Shown here: positions 31,626 to 41,741 of the stretch, one piece after another | Layout: each line of letters starts with the position of its first letter | Position numbering within the stretch: position 1 is the first letter of the stretch | Assembly: GCA_963930645.1 (NCBI GenBank) | Contig: OZ005649.1 | Location: 44,832,275 to 44,896,274, forward strand | DNA: 64,000 nt | Direction of reading: 5' to 3' | From: Salticus scenicus | Lineage: Eukaryota > Arthropoda > Arachnida > Araneae > Salticidae | Notes under the pieces: model-generated | Seen by the model: the letters and a program-made list of their open reading frames with translations, nothing else | Told to the model about the DNA's origin: nothing | Database searches by the model: none | Program-made: the position numbers and the translations under genes

Positions 31626-33067
31626 TTTATCTTCCGGTCCTTTATTTCCTTTTTATTCTCCAGGCTGCGCAATCTCTTTAAGATCTCTTCGATACTTCTC
31701 TTCATTTCATTTTCACCAGCAGGCGTATCGTTTAATGAGACTGCTCTTATGGTATGGCGGTCTTTACGGGAGGCTTGTTGGGCTGCCTCTATCCTAAGTG
31801 CATAGCCTAAAGCTGATTCTACGTCTCTGATGTTGGAGAGTCTCAGCGCTTTTTGAATTTCTGGATCACGAACAGCATCGATAAAGTACTGAAGAGCTAA
31901 GTCGTTTCGAGTGTCAGCATGACAGTCTGAGAATGCTAGGTGTGACAGTCTCTGAATGTCCGCTGCCAGCTCTTGCAAACTTTCGCCCGTTTTCTGGTAA
32001 CGGGACTTTAGCTGGAGGCGACTATAGTCCTTAGAACACTTCTCTCCAAACCGTAGCTCCAGTGCTCTAGTCAAGGCCTCGAAGTCGTTCCTTTCTTCTT
32101 TAGAAACATTTCTCAGTATCTCGGCTGCATCTCCCCGTAATGCTGCTGCTAAGTGGACCGACTTGGCGGTAGAGTCCCAGCCGTTAGCTTCAGCTACGAT
32201 GGAAAACTGCGTCTTATATACATGCCAGGAGGAACTGCCGTCGTAGGTAGATAGCTTAATAAATTCGTGATTCTGGCTTCTTCTCTCTTTCCTTTCAGTT
32301 TCCTGGGGCTTGGATTCTAACTTTTCTTCGAGATTCCGAATCTTGCTCTGCAGTTCATTCCCTATTACCTCTCCGCTCCACTCTTCTCTCATTTTTCTCT
32401 CAAGATCTTCCTCCATTCTCTTCAGTTTACCTTCTATCTCTGAAAACCTTCCTTTCAGTTCCTGATCAAAATTTTCTTTAACTTTCTCCTCGAAACTCCG
32501 TTCTATTTTCGTAACACTCTCTTCAAAATTCCTTTCTACTTTCATAACATTTTCTTCTATCTTCATAGCTTTCTCTTCAAAACTCTCTTCAATTTTCAAA
32601 ACTTTCTCTTCAAAATTTTCTTCTATCTTTATAACTTTCTCTTCAAAATTTTCTTCTATCTTTATAACTTTCTCTTCTATTCCATCCATTCTATTTTCCA
32701 TCACCGTTAATTTACCCTCGATTGATTCTTTCACCGTTGAAAGCTCTCTCTTCATCTCATCTTGATTAGATTTAATTTCTTCCTGAACTTCACCCAAACT
32801 GCTTTTCATATGCTTCATTTCTTCAGTCAAACCGTCTTTCAATTCTCTTTGCGATGTTTCCATTTTCTCTTGTGCTACTTTCATTTCTTCAGTCAGGCTA
32901 TCTTTCATCTCTTTTTGTCCAGTTTCCATCTTTTCCAGTCCTGTTTCCATTTTCTCTATCAATCCGGTTTCCATCTTTTCCTGTCCGGCTTTCATTTCAT
33001 TTATCTGGGTAGCTAAGGCTTCTAGAAGTTTTTTCATCTCTTGCTCCATAGCCCTCGTTATCACCAT
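31526..33067 (-). CDS. Gag of gypsy element 1 with long N-terminal coiled coil
   Basis: 513 residues starting MVITRAMEQEMKKLLEAL. Residues 1 to about 225 are an E/K/M-rich coiled coil with 11-residue repeats (KVIKIEENFEE). Next comes a gag capsid-like region (YKTQFSIVAEANGW, RFGEKCSKDYSRLQLKSRYQ). The C terminus carries a CCHC zinc knuckle, CWGCGGDGHVKRNC, at 482-495, for RNA binding. The start codon follows the primer site by about 10 bases. The frame is intact. Pol overlaps its end by 100 bases in another frame, implying ribosomal frameshifting. Confidence 0.9.
   Translation of the reverse strand: MVITRAMEQEMKKLLEALATQINEMKAGQEKMETGLIEKMETGLEKMETGQKEMKDSLTEEMKVAQEKMETSQRELKDGLTEEMKHMKSSLGEVQEEIKSNQDEMKRELSTVKESIEGKLTVMENRMDGIEEKVIKIEENFEEKVIKIEENFEEKVLKIEESFEEKAMKIEENVMKVERNFEESVTKIERSFEEKVKENFDQELKGRFSEIEGKLKRMEEDLERKMREEWSGEVIGNELQSKIRNLEEKLESKPQETERKERRSQNHEFIKLSTYDGSSSWHVYKTQFSIVAEANGWDSTAKSVHLAAALRGDAAEILRNVSKEERNDFEALTRALELRFGEKCSKDYSRLQLKSRYQKTGESLQELAADIQRLSHLAFSDCHADTRNDLALQYFIDAVRDPEIQKALRLSNIRDVESALGYALRIEAAQQASRKDRHTIRAVSLNDTPAGENEMKRSIEEILKRLRSLENKKEIKDRKIKCWGCGGDGHVKRNCPVRPTVGNHPASPSLQGN
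32560..32690 (-). repeat. 33-bp tandem repeats inside gag
   Basis: The unit encoding FEEKVIKIEEN is repeated about four times with small changes (VLKIEES, AMKIEEN), extending the coiled coil in 11-residue steps. Confidence 0.8.
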
Positions 33068-33077
33068 TCACAGACAA

Positions 33078-33094
33078 TCCCGCTTCTGACACCA
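33078..33094 (-). other. Primer binding site of gypsy element 1
   Basis: TGGTGTCAGAAGCGGGA begins four bases after the LTR end. TGG pairs with the CCA tail of a tRNA; I did not assign the tRNA. Confidence 0.65.
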
Positions 33095-33098
33095 GAAA

Positions 33099-33731
33099 TG
33101 TTGCGTACTTGGGGGTTCGTGAGTTGTCTGAGAATGAAAGGCCAAACGTACAAAAATTCAGTAATTTATTCACAGAAAGTTCCAGAAAAATACAGGTCAA
33201 TAAACCAATTATCAGCTTCAATTCAAGCAGTAACCACAGCTTAAACAACAGCTGTCAATAGCAAATCCACAGTACAAACTGTATACCAATAACACTTGAA
33301 GCAAGTCTCTCTCAAAGAGGCTTAAGAGCAATGCAATCACTAGCGACGCTGGCTGAGATCTGAACTGAACTGACTGCCCTTGGCGAGGAAGCGCTCCTTA
33401 TATGCTGTTCCATGGAGCCCAGATTTTTCGAGAAAACTCTAGAAAGTGGTCAACCAATCAACTTACAGCTTCCATATTTGGTATATCCCATATAAGGATT
33501 TTCTCGCCAAGGTCGCCAAAAAAATCGCCAAGGTGGGGAAAAGTCGCCAAATTTGGCGCCAAATCCATTACGTGCATTACTGGGGCTTTTTAATGCGTTT
33601 TTAAGGGAAAATAAGGCTATTTCAACGCTAAAACGACTAGAAATGCACAAAATTAGCACTTTATCAACTTACTAAGCCTCTTTGAAAGAATTTATACAAA
33701 AATAAACACAATTATTTACAATTTCGTAACA
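33099..33731 (-). repeat. 5' LTR of gypsy element 1
   Basis: On the minus strand it runs from TGTTACGAAATTG to GTACGCAACA, a TG..CA pair, 633 bp. It is directly followed by a primer binding site. A TATAAGGAGC box lies near 33400 and an AATAAA near 33165, the expected order of promoter and polyadenylation signal. The partner LTR is missing, so the upstream end rests on the TG rule only. Confidence 0.75.
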
Positions 33732-33784
33732 ATATCCCTTTATTAATATTACACAATCAACAGATTGGGAAGAAAATCATATTT
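33732..33784. other. Flank of gypsy element 1
   Basis: The sequence after the LTR (ATATC..) would be the target duplication, but the other side is missing. The frame here (DWEENHIY) may continue at about 34035, beyond the tRNA palindrome. Confidence 0.3.
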
Positions 33785-33819
33785 ATTGAAAATTTATTTT
33801 TCCAACTGAATGAAAATAA

Positions 33820-33892
33820 TGCCTGGACCGGGAGTCAAACCCCGGATCTTTGACTTACAAGGTCAAGGCTCTACCAATTGAGCTATCCAGGC
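33820..33892 (-). tRNA. tRNA-Thr(TGT)-like sequence, left arm
   Basis: The acceptor pair GCCTGGA/TCCAGGC, D arm GCTC-AATTGGTA-GAGC and anticodon arm TTGAC-CTTGTAA-GTCAA (anticodon TGT) are all intact. The T arm is CCGGG..CCCGG with a one-base-too-long loop (GTTTGACT). It may be a gene, but its place in a palindrome suggests a repeat. Confidence 0.5.
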
Positions 33893-33924
33893 TATCCGGG
33901 CCTATTAATGCCCACCGGTTGTCG

Positions 33925-33997
33925 GCCTGGATAGCTCAATTGGTAGAGCCTTGACCTTGTAAGTCAAAGATCCGGGGTTCTACTCCCGGTCCAGGCA
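33925..33997 (+). tRNA. tRNA-Thr(TGT)-like sequence, right arm
   Basis: Same stems and anticodon as the left copy. The T loop differs (GTTCTACT versus GTTTGACT) and departs from the TTCRANY consensus at one position in each copy. A repeat-borne tRNA-like sequence is more likely than a working gene. Confidence 0.5.
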
Positions 33998-34035
33998 TTA
34001 TTTTCACTCAGTTAGAAAAATAAATTTTCAATATA

Positions 34036-34390
34036 TCCATTGGAAACTGTAGAAATTTATCAAATTGAATATTTAACTGAAGATGATAAACCTGTATTTT
34101 ATATAAGAATGATAAAACAAAAGAAAAAATCAAGGAGCATGAAATAGATATTTAATATGATAGAACTACAACAACACTAACCAAAATTAACAAAGCTGTA
34201 TTATAAAAATAGGATTCAAAAACATTAGGGAACTTGCTAATGACAAAAACTACATTTAAGCCATAAATAGAGAAACAGTTGAAATTTTAGTAACAAGCAG
34301 TGCTGAAACTGTACCAATCCCGAGCAAAATATAGACATAAGAAGGTGCTGCCGCCTTATGTCAGAAAGGCTTTTACTACGTCTAGTATGC
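34036..34390 (+). pseudogene. Coding-like debris, unknown protein
   Basis: The frame from 34036 reads PLETVEIYQIEYLTEDDKPV and VFYIRMIKQKKKSRSMK, then TAG. Further on, shifted frames give TTTLTKINKAVL and RAKYRHKKVLPPYVRK. The phrases look like real protein, but stops and shifts follow every 30-40 codons. It is probably a decayed gene or transposon remnant that the tRNA palindrome interrupted. Confidence 0.3.
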
Positions 34391-35460
34391 TATTTATAAT
34401 TTTTATTTAAAAGTAAAAAACTTAATTTTAAAAAAATGAGTACTTAATTTAAAGGTTGTTGATTTTCTGAATGTGAAAACTGAATTTTAATAAATATATT
34501 AGGTAATGAATAATTCTATAAAAACAAACTTCCCCATACAATAACATAGGTTTTGGCTGTTGGCAAGGTTAGGTATTGTATGCTATTAAAATATGGCAAA
34601 TCTATTTTCGTATATGACACACAATCTAGTTCAGAAAGTATAGCATAATTTCATAAAAATGAAGACAAAATTTTTAAAAAGTGAGCATCTTGAACTAAAA
34701 GTTGTTGTAATCTTCTCAGTAACTTTGGCTATAATAATATAGTCAAATTTAATCGTAATGAATAATAATAAATTATATCATATTATTTTTTATGCTTACC
34801 TCTGATAATTTATTTAGAATGATGTAACCGTGTATTTTATGCTGTTGACAATTCATTGAAATTTATCATTCTTTAAAAATATTTAACTCTTTTAAAAATT
34901 TTACTCTTTTTCAAACCTCTTTTAAAAATATTTAAATAAAGAGTAATCTTATCACTTAAAAATATATCAGGTTCCCATTCAAAAAACTTAATCATTTTTT
35001 CTAACTTTCCCTGACCAAAGACAAAATTGTGTTTTCATCTATTGTTGTGCTTTTTTACCTTTTAAAGTTGCATGCCTGGAATTATCAATACTAAAAACAA
35101 ATTTTATAATATCAGTAATCGATGAAAAAATTATTTCTGATGGGCCAATCATGGAATCAACATAAGCTAAAAAATAATAAAAAATAAATTATATGTATTT
35201 TCCAAAAATATGAGAGATAGTAACAAAAAATTAATTGAATGATTACTTGCATATACAGCTTTATTCATAAAACTACTTCTAAAGAATCTGCTACTTCAGA
35301 ACAATTTTTTAACCAGGAAAACAGTGAGAAACTATCTGCCAGTTAGCAACAAAATAAATTTTTTAACACAACATTTTTAATTGATAACTTTAATTAAGGT
35401 CGTAGAAATTCCAAGCCAAGCAAAAAATAATCCTTAGATTATTCTGAAAATCTTGGTATC
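34391..35460. other. Mostly noncoding; one ambiguous exon-like block at 35050-35172
   Basis: At 35050-35172 the minus strand has an acceptor (TTATTATTTTTTAG), an open frame with VDSMIGPSEIIFSSITDIIK, and a donor (AAAAG|GTAAAA). The plus strand is also open there (LELSILKTNFIISVIDEK). I cannot decide which strand, if either, is coding. Confidence 0.3.
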
Positions 35461-35462
35461 TC

Positions 35463-35520
35463 TTGCCAGGCTAGAGGCACCTTTGCTTCATGAGAAGAAG
35501 AGCCGCAGACACTCAAAGTG
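35463..35520 (+). CDS. Possible short terminal exon
   Basis: The frame LEAPLLHEKKSRRHSK ends at TGA (35518-35520), after a possible acceptor TATCTCTTGCCAG. It has protein-like composition, but its phase does not join to the exon at 35795. It would therefore have to be an alternative end or an unrelated remnant. Confidence 0.25.
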
Positions 35521-35794
35521 AACAGTGGCGGCTGTAATCTTTTTTTAGTATAGAGAAATATTTTCTATGTTATATTATTAGAATAATGTACTGTATCATA
35601 TATTTTTGTGTCTTGTTGAAGATGTAATCGTATAAATATAGTTTCAGATTTTGTTATCTAAAAGAAATCATGATGTAAATTTATTTATTTTATTTTATTT
35701 TTATTGTATAATTGACTACTAGCAAATAATAAATTAATAAAAGAAACACAGCATATATAAACTAATGTTTTTGTACTTTCTACAAACAAAATAG

Positions 35795-35885
35795 GCTTTA
35801 GGTCTCCAAAGGGATGATGTTTTTTCCAATACCATGCTTTCTACCTCAATAGAACAACTAGTCAAAGAAACATCACCTTGTTCAG
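35795..35885 (+). CDS. Penultimate exon of an unrecognised host gene
   Basis: The acceptor CTACAAACAAAATAG is followed by 30 codons plus one base (ALGLQRDDVFSNTMLSTSIE..ETSPCS) and the donor CAG|GTAAAA. The leftover G completes a GAT codon with the next exon. The peptide is polar and serine/threonine-rich, with no domain that I know. Exon length, matching phase and splice signals together make chance unlikely. Upstream exons were not found; introns or the insertions at 29-34 kb may separate them. Confidence 0.55.
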
Positions 35886-36005
35886 GTAAAAAAAAAATAC
35901 ATTATTTTAATCGTAATTTTTTTTTTTTTTTTTTTGCTCACTATGGAAAGCAAATAATTTAAAAATCATTTATTTAAAATTATTTTCTTTTTTTAATTTT
36001 CTTAG

Positions 36006-36208
36006 ATTGTCCTGATGAACTCTTAGAATATCCATGTCCGCCTGAAATACCTTCAGAAACTTGCAATCCTAATGAAGAAACAAGTGATATAATGACTGAA
36101 ATTATAACTGATGATATACAATCAGAAATAATTACAGAAGACTCTATAAATGATCATACGCATAATACAAGTGTTTCTATGGATGTAGAAATGGAAGGTG
36201 TTGAATGA
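36006..36208 (+). CDS. Last exon of the same host gene
   Basis: The acceptor TTTTTAATTTTCTTAG opens the frame continued from 35885. It runs 66 codons to TGA at 36206-36208. The peptide is very acidic (ELLEYPCPPEIPSETCNPNE, SDIMTEIITDDIQSEIITED) and ends VSMDVEMEGVE. Such an acidic tail is common in nuclear or adaptor proteins, but no function can be assigned. It is the best candidate for a cellular gene in the window. Confidence 0.55.
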
Positions 36209-37639
36209 TAACTTAGGAATTTTACATAGGAATATTACAATTATTTTAATTCTGCCATATAAACTCTCTATAATTATGTACATTATTTACATATTCATTT
36301 CCAAAAGAAAAAAAAAAAAAAAAAAAATGGAAATATAACTAATTCTTTTGCTTCCGTAAGTTTCTTTTTTCATCCATCTTTCACAAATGTAGATATTTCT
36401 ATTTTTAAATCAATACCAGCTTGTATTTCTGGCAGAATTCAAAACTATTTTTTATTTATTCTTATGAAAAATTTAAATAAATTTTTTTTAACTTTTAATT
36501 GGTGTCTATTCTTAAGTTTCCTCATAAGACAAACTTTTATTGTAACACATAAAGTGATTCAAAAAGATAACTCAATTTTATATGATTACATAGACCTTGA
36601 TGACTTTTACATGATTACTTTGATTTTGAAGCACACATTGGAAGGTAACATTTTCTCTGAGTTCCGCTTATTTAAAACTAGCAGGCTACGCCCGCTTCGC
36701 TGGTCAATATTTTTAAATGAATCACAATAATTAATAAATTCTCAAAATTGCATTAATTTGTATCATGTGATTAAAAAAGAGAAAAAAAATTTCTGATCGG
36801 GAAAAATGTCGCACCGGGTCCCCACTGCCTTCGGCATCGTAGACCCGTGCGCTGCGCGCACATATTCCTTCACTATCCTTATGACTTCTCAAAATTCAAT
36901 GTTATTACTCATAAACTTTCATTCTCAAGAAAAGGAATTAAAAAATATATCATTTAGCATCGGTTTTGTTTTTTTTCTGCATTCTTAAATTAGAATTTTA
37001 ATGCTATAATGCATTAAAAATGTTAGTGGATACTGGATATATGTAAGCATAAATTTACAATTTTTATTAGTTTAGAAATATAGGTAAAGACAAATGATTT
37101 ATTTTATTTATTTATTTTTCATTCTATGAAATCATTTTTTGTTCAATCACAAATACTGTTGGGTTAAAAGAATTTAGATATGTTAAAATAATTTAGGTAC
37201 ATCCCCAAGACCTGGACCTTCCTTTAAAATAACTTTATCCTCAGTTTCTAAAATATCACCATTAAAATAAGTTCTATCTTTATTTTTTTTCCTTAAAAAT
37301 TCTACTATAAATTTCATTGTTTACATTGGTTGTGATGTGTGGATTTCTGGGAGTCTATTGTAGTTACCATAAAATACCATTTAAGTGGCCTTGGCACAAG
37401 TCAAAACCAAGATAGATATTGGCTAAAGTTCAATTAAGGTCATTTCCCAAGTGGCAAAATAATTTTTCAGTATCGCACATTGGAAAATTATTCAGGCAAA
37501 GGCATTGATCAGAGGCACAGATATTTTTTAATTTGTTTATAATAACAGTTTAGATCACTCCTTTTGAGGTTCTCTCAAAACAAAAGAAAAAAGAGAAACT
37601 TATGGGGTAGGAATTGAAAATATTGTATTTGAATTGTAT
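36209..37639. other. 3' flank of the host gene and noncoding DNA
   Basis: A run of about 22 A at 36308-36329 follows the stop. Two GC-rich pockets at 36675-36705 (CTAGCAGGCTACGCCCGCTT) and 36808-36861 (GTCGCACCGGGTCCC..GTGCGCTGCGCGCAC) look like pieces of an old transposon. No gene seen. Confidence 0.45.
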
Positions 37640-37842
37640 TGTCACTTGATACAGCTGTGTTTGCAGACTCAGTGACTTTGCCAATAAATGTTATGTGAGA
37701 AATGCCTAGCTGGTAATCAGCCTAGGTAGCTTGATGGTTTGAGCATTCGCACGTAAAGCGAAAGGCCCGCGTTCGATTCCCAGCTCTGGTATTTTTCACA
37801 TAGTTGGTATAAAAAATCAGCCTTCCACTCCATAATTTTCTG
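37640..37842 (+). mobile_element. tRNA-derived repeat (SINE-like), copy 1
   Basis: About 200 bp shared with 44721-44923: TGTCACYTGATAYAGCTGTG, GTGACTTTGCCAAT, then a tRNA-like core at 37720-37791, then TTTTTCACATAGTTGGTATA and CAGCCTTCCACTCC. ATGTGAGAAATGCC before the core is mirrored by GGTATTTTTCACAT after it. Acceptor, D and anticodon stems are recognisable (GTA at the anticodon position), but position 33 is C, not T. Confidence 0.75.
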
Positions 37843-37909
37843 AAATGAGATTGTATTCGCTTTAATCTATTTTCCCTTCATACAGTTGGCTGCGTTTGGC
37901 TGAATCAGA

Positions 37910-39638
37910 CAAGGTTGGCTGGGTTGGGCCCAATTGGGTCAGACCCAACGGGTTTTTTCTAAAAAACCTGTTTGAAAAAATTCACGATTTTGTCCTTTTT
38001 TGGGGGTTTTCAATTTTCTAAGACTTTCTTTGGTGAAATAAGCAAAATACTAAACAATGGAAACTCGATTTTTTCATTTATTTTTTTACAAAACGGTTTA
38101 CATAAAGAATTTGTTTTAGTTTGAGTTTTAATTTTTACAAATAGAAGATTCAAAGTTATATTCAGATGCTTACTATAATAATGCTATAACAAAACCTAGT
38201 TTGCATAGATAATATCTGCTTATTTCTCATTACATATTTGCTCTTATAAATATTTACTATAGAAGATACTATATTCAAGATTAGGTAAATGAACTCTGCT
38301 TATAGCTCTTTTGTAGATAGAGACTGAAATAACCCTCCATCTAGGCAACCCTACCCCTGCTTTGATACATTTACCTTATGCAAATTTGCTGCTTACTCTC
38401 ATAGATATCAATTTTGTATTTAACTTATGCAATAATTCTCATAATGCATATTCATGTGAAATTTTGTCCTATTCTGCTATGTTACAAAAATTTTAAGTTT
38501 TGTATAAGTTTACAAATTTGAACACTTAAATCATGGTTCTGACCCATTATCATGAGGGATACTATTTTAAAACTGGTCTAAATTTTTAACCATCATTCAA
38601 TCTTAAGATATAGTTTGCACAAACTAATAATAAACTATCTAACTTAAATACCAACACATCTTTTTCGTGATGTTAGGATTTCTCATATTTTAAAATTTAT
38701 AAAAATGTCAAATATTAAGGTTGAAAATTTTCATGAATTTTTGACGTGAATACATAAATTGCTTATTATTTAAGAGTTTAAATGTTGCTTTTCTTTAATA
38801 GAACTTGTACTATATAATTTATTTGAAGACGTATAGATAGAAAGGTTGCATATCTGTAAATCATCATATGTAGAAAATGGAAACTGCTCATTGAATTTCG
38901 GGAATTTTCATTTATAATATTCTTTGATTTAAGGACTTTTCTTCCTTTCAACTTTTTGGCAATTGTTAAATAACTGTAAAATGAAAATTTAGAAATATTT
39001 TTTGTAATTAATTGGTATTTTCTTTAATTACAAAACTTTACATATATTTTATTGGTTACAATTGTAAAATCGTAATTGGCTTTTTTCCTTCAAGTGATTT
39101 CAGAATTTTAAGAATAAGGTCACAATCAGCCCTAAATAAAGGAATTGTGGAACATGAGCATGAAACAAATTTAGAGAAATTCTATTCTTGAATTTTATTT
39201 TTGTGTGTGTTTCTTTTTTCTTCCTTTAAAAAAGCTTGCAATTACTTAAGGAATGCTTTTGTATCAACTGCATGTCATGAATTTTGGTTAACAAAGACCA
39301 TCATAAGAATAACACAGGTTGTGATAATTAGAACATCGTAAGGAATACTATTTTAAAACTGATCTAAATTTTTAGCCATCAACAAAGAAAAAAATACTTT
39401 TTTCAATATTTCTTAAAAGGTAAATAAATCGAAAAAAACACATAAAACATATAGCCAGAAAAAAAAAATCAAATTTGTGCTAGCTCATTTATTACTTAAA
39501 AAAGATTTTTCTGGAAAAACTTAATATTTTTTCATGAAAAACCCTAAAAAAATCCAAATTAAGCTGGGTTTTTTATTCAAAAATGCCCAACTCACTTGGG
39601 TTTTTTCTAAGAAAAAAACCAGGTTTTTGCCAACCCTG
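37910..39638. mobile_element. hAT-like non-autonomous element, 1.73 kb
   Basis: The ends are CAAGGTTGGC and, inverted from the right, CAGGGTTGGC. The 8-bp flanks GAATCAGA (37902-37909) and GAACCAGA (39639-39646) match at seven of eight positions, as hAT elements produce. Near both ends lie GGGTTTTTTCTAAnAAA blocks in mirrored order. No transposase frame. Confidence 0.8.
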
Positions 39639-40096
39639 GAACCAGATTGCCACCGCAAAAAAATTTTCTTTGTGGCGATGTAGTTCAGCGCTGAGTTCAA
39701 TAGCTACAATAATTAAGTGGAGTTTCAAGCAGCAGGCTGCATTTCCCAGTGGTAGATCAATTATGCACCATTGAAGATAAACACAGGAAAAAAATTGGCT
39801 AAACGTCTGCCGATTGTTTTAGAAAGGAAGGGAAAAAAGGTTTATCAGTTACTCACCATTTAATGGGGGAAAAATTGTCCATCGGATTGTTTGACGGATC
39901 TGACTCAGAATGAAACTTTGTGGAATTCTGAAATTTTTGTTAATTTTTTTTTTTTTTTTTAATCTTAGTTATTAAATAAATAAATTAAAAAAAAAAAATC
40001 TGATTTTTTTTTTTTATAATAGTAGAGAGTTGACTTATACGTAGGCTTCAGATTTTTTCCTTTTTTTCCCCCTGAGAATGGGAGGTCGACTTATAC
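39639..40096. other. Noncoding DNA with homopolymer runs
   Basis: T and A runs at 39942-40015; no gene seen. Confidence 0.55.
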
Positions 40097-40853
40097 CATA
40101 GACCTATTATAAGAGTGGATGGAGCATTCCATTATTAAGGGAATATAAGAAAAGGTGCAAAGATGAAACCATATGAATGTTGAAAAAGGTTACCTTTTTT
40201 GGCATTTATTGTGTTATTGGCAATTTTTTGTTTTGAATATAAATATATATATATTATTATTAAAAGATACAACAAGCAAAACTAGTGTACAATATTACAG
40301 CTGCTAAATTTATTTTTACCTTGTTATTAACATCTAGCAAAAATCAAAAGTTTTTATAACTTTGGTTTGTCTATACTCATTTTAACTGTCATAAATAATT
40401 GTGGATGTTTTTGAAATAATATAAGATATAATACAGTTAAACTAATTCAATTTAGAGAAATAAGTATGGCAATTATAAGCATTTTATAAAAATAATTACT
40501 TAAAAAGAATGAAATATTAAAAAGAATCTTACCTGTGAAATAAAATCCTTATTTTACATAACTTCTAGGGTTTAAAGTACATCTAATTACTATTTCTTGC
40601 TATAAAATTCTTTTTAAATTCAAAACAATCTAACTTTTAAAGTGAAATAAAAATTTTAAAAAGAACTTTCAAAGAAAAGGGGAAAATATTGTCTGCTTAA
40701 AAATAAAAAGCAGAGTTTAGAGCATGGCGAGTAAATTTCAATATTGGCCAGTTTTGCTTCCTGTAGATCAACATTCACATGACCTTTTTATGAGTTATCT
40801 TTGCCACTAAAAAAGGTTGAAATTGTCCCGTCCCCTCTTATAATAGGTCTATG
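40097..40853. mobile_element. 757-bp element with CATAGACCTATTATAAGAG ends
   Basis: Both ends read CATAGACCTATTATAAGAG inward, and the 8-bp sequence ACTTATAC flanks both sides exactly (40089-40096, 40854-40861). The 8-bp duplication fits hAT or P-type transposition, but the termini fit neither consensus that I know. No coding frame. A related end (TATTATAGGTCTATATT) occurs at about 45633-45648. Confidence 0.85.
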
Positions 40854-41155
40854 ACTTATACACAAGTATATATACTTTGTACTCGACCAAAGTGTTACTT
40901 TGTACAGCACTAAGTTTTGGTAATTTCTGGTTTTGAAAATCTGGTTTATTGGTATCTCATTTTCAGAAGTCTTGTCTTCAGATGATTAGTCTTTAAATTT
41001 GGTGCCACATTGCAGTGAAAAATATTTGTATATGATTATAAAAAATTTACCTATATAAATAAAATTGGTATTGATTATGGTTGAGAATGAAAATAATCAA
41101 TTATTTAATTCACTAGGTATTTACTTTACTTAAACATCCTTTTTTAATTAAGCAT

Positions 41156-41700
41156 CAGGGCTTGAAAATTATATTGCCCGACATGCCCGGGGCATGTAAA
41201 AATTCAGATCGGGCAATGTATTTTTTACCCTTACATGCCCGGCCGGGCATGTAAATATTAAATATATATATATCTTTCAGAAATTAAATGTTTTATTACT
41301 CTGAAAAATCACCAGTATTCCTTACGCGCCTGCTTTTAAATGGAAATAATAATCTCCTCATTTTAACTTTTTGCTTAAAACCAGTGCACATTAACATGTA
41401 AACATTCTGCTGACATTATTTGTACAAGTTGAGCGATCCTGCCTGAGACGAGGCTAAACTGACGGTCACACTGAACGCTACGGATCTAGTTTAGCTTTAT
41501 CTCAGATCAATGCTCATTGGTCGCTGTATAACGTTTCACCTACAGATGGGTGTTAACCCTAATTTTAGAGAATGGGAGTGGTAACAGCAATGCAACTGAA
41601 CGAAACAAATGATGCAAATATAAACGTGCAGTTTAGTGTATAGAAGTTTATTAACATGCCCGGTAGGGCATGTAAAAATTTTGTGATTTTTTGAGCTCTG
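41156..41700. mobile_element. hAT-like MITE, 545 bp
   Basis: The ends are CAGGGCTTGAAAAT and, inverted, CAGAGCTCAAAAAAT. The 8-bp flanks TTAAGCAT (41148-41155) and TTGAGCAT (41701-41708) match at seven of eight. Inside, CATGCCCGGCCGGGCATG (about 41235) and similar palindromic words recur near both ends. Confidence 0.82.
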
Positions 41701-41713
41701 TTGAGCATGTATA

Positions 41714-41741
41714 TTTTGGACCTAATCAGGTCCATCCTCAG
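41714..41741 (-). ncRNA. Hammerhead-core-like motif, third Penelope-related sequence
   Basis: CTGAGGA-T-[GGACCT..AGGTCC]-AAAA: the same 28-nt geometry as in the other families, with the first base of GAAA changed. Confidence 0.45.

Larger units (their letters stand above)
29201..33731 (-). mobile_element. Ty3/gypsy-class LTR element 1, 3' part lost in the gap
   Basis: Minus-strand order: LTR (33731-33099), primer binding site, gag, pol with protease and reverse transcriptase, and the beginning of RNase H up to the gap. Integrase and the 3' LTR are not in the window. Confidence 0.92.
33785..34035. repeat. Palindrome containing two inverted tRNA-Thr-like sequences
   Basis: Each arm is about 110 bp: an AT-rich end (TTGAAAATTTATTTTTC), then AAAATAATG, then a 73-nt tRNA-like sequence. 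The arms meet around a 32-base centre. It looks like an inserted foldback element built on a tRNA-like core. Confidence 0.85.

Noticed and set aside
31540..33244. Plus-strand frames over the gypsy gag and LTR
   Set aside because: Antisense shadows of the E/K-rich gag frame (Phe/Ser/Leu-rich translation).
33820..33997. Two ordinary functional tRNA genes
   Set aside because: The surrounding AT-rich arms are mirrored too and the T loops deviate, so I kept them as tRNA-like parts of a repeat with moderate confidence.
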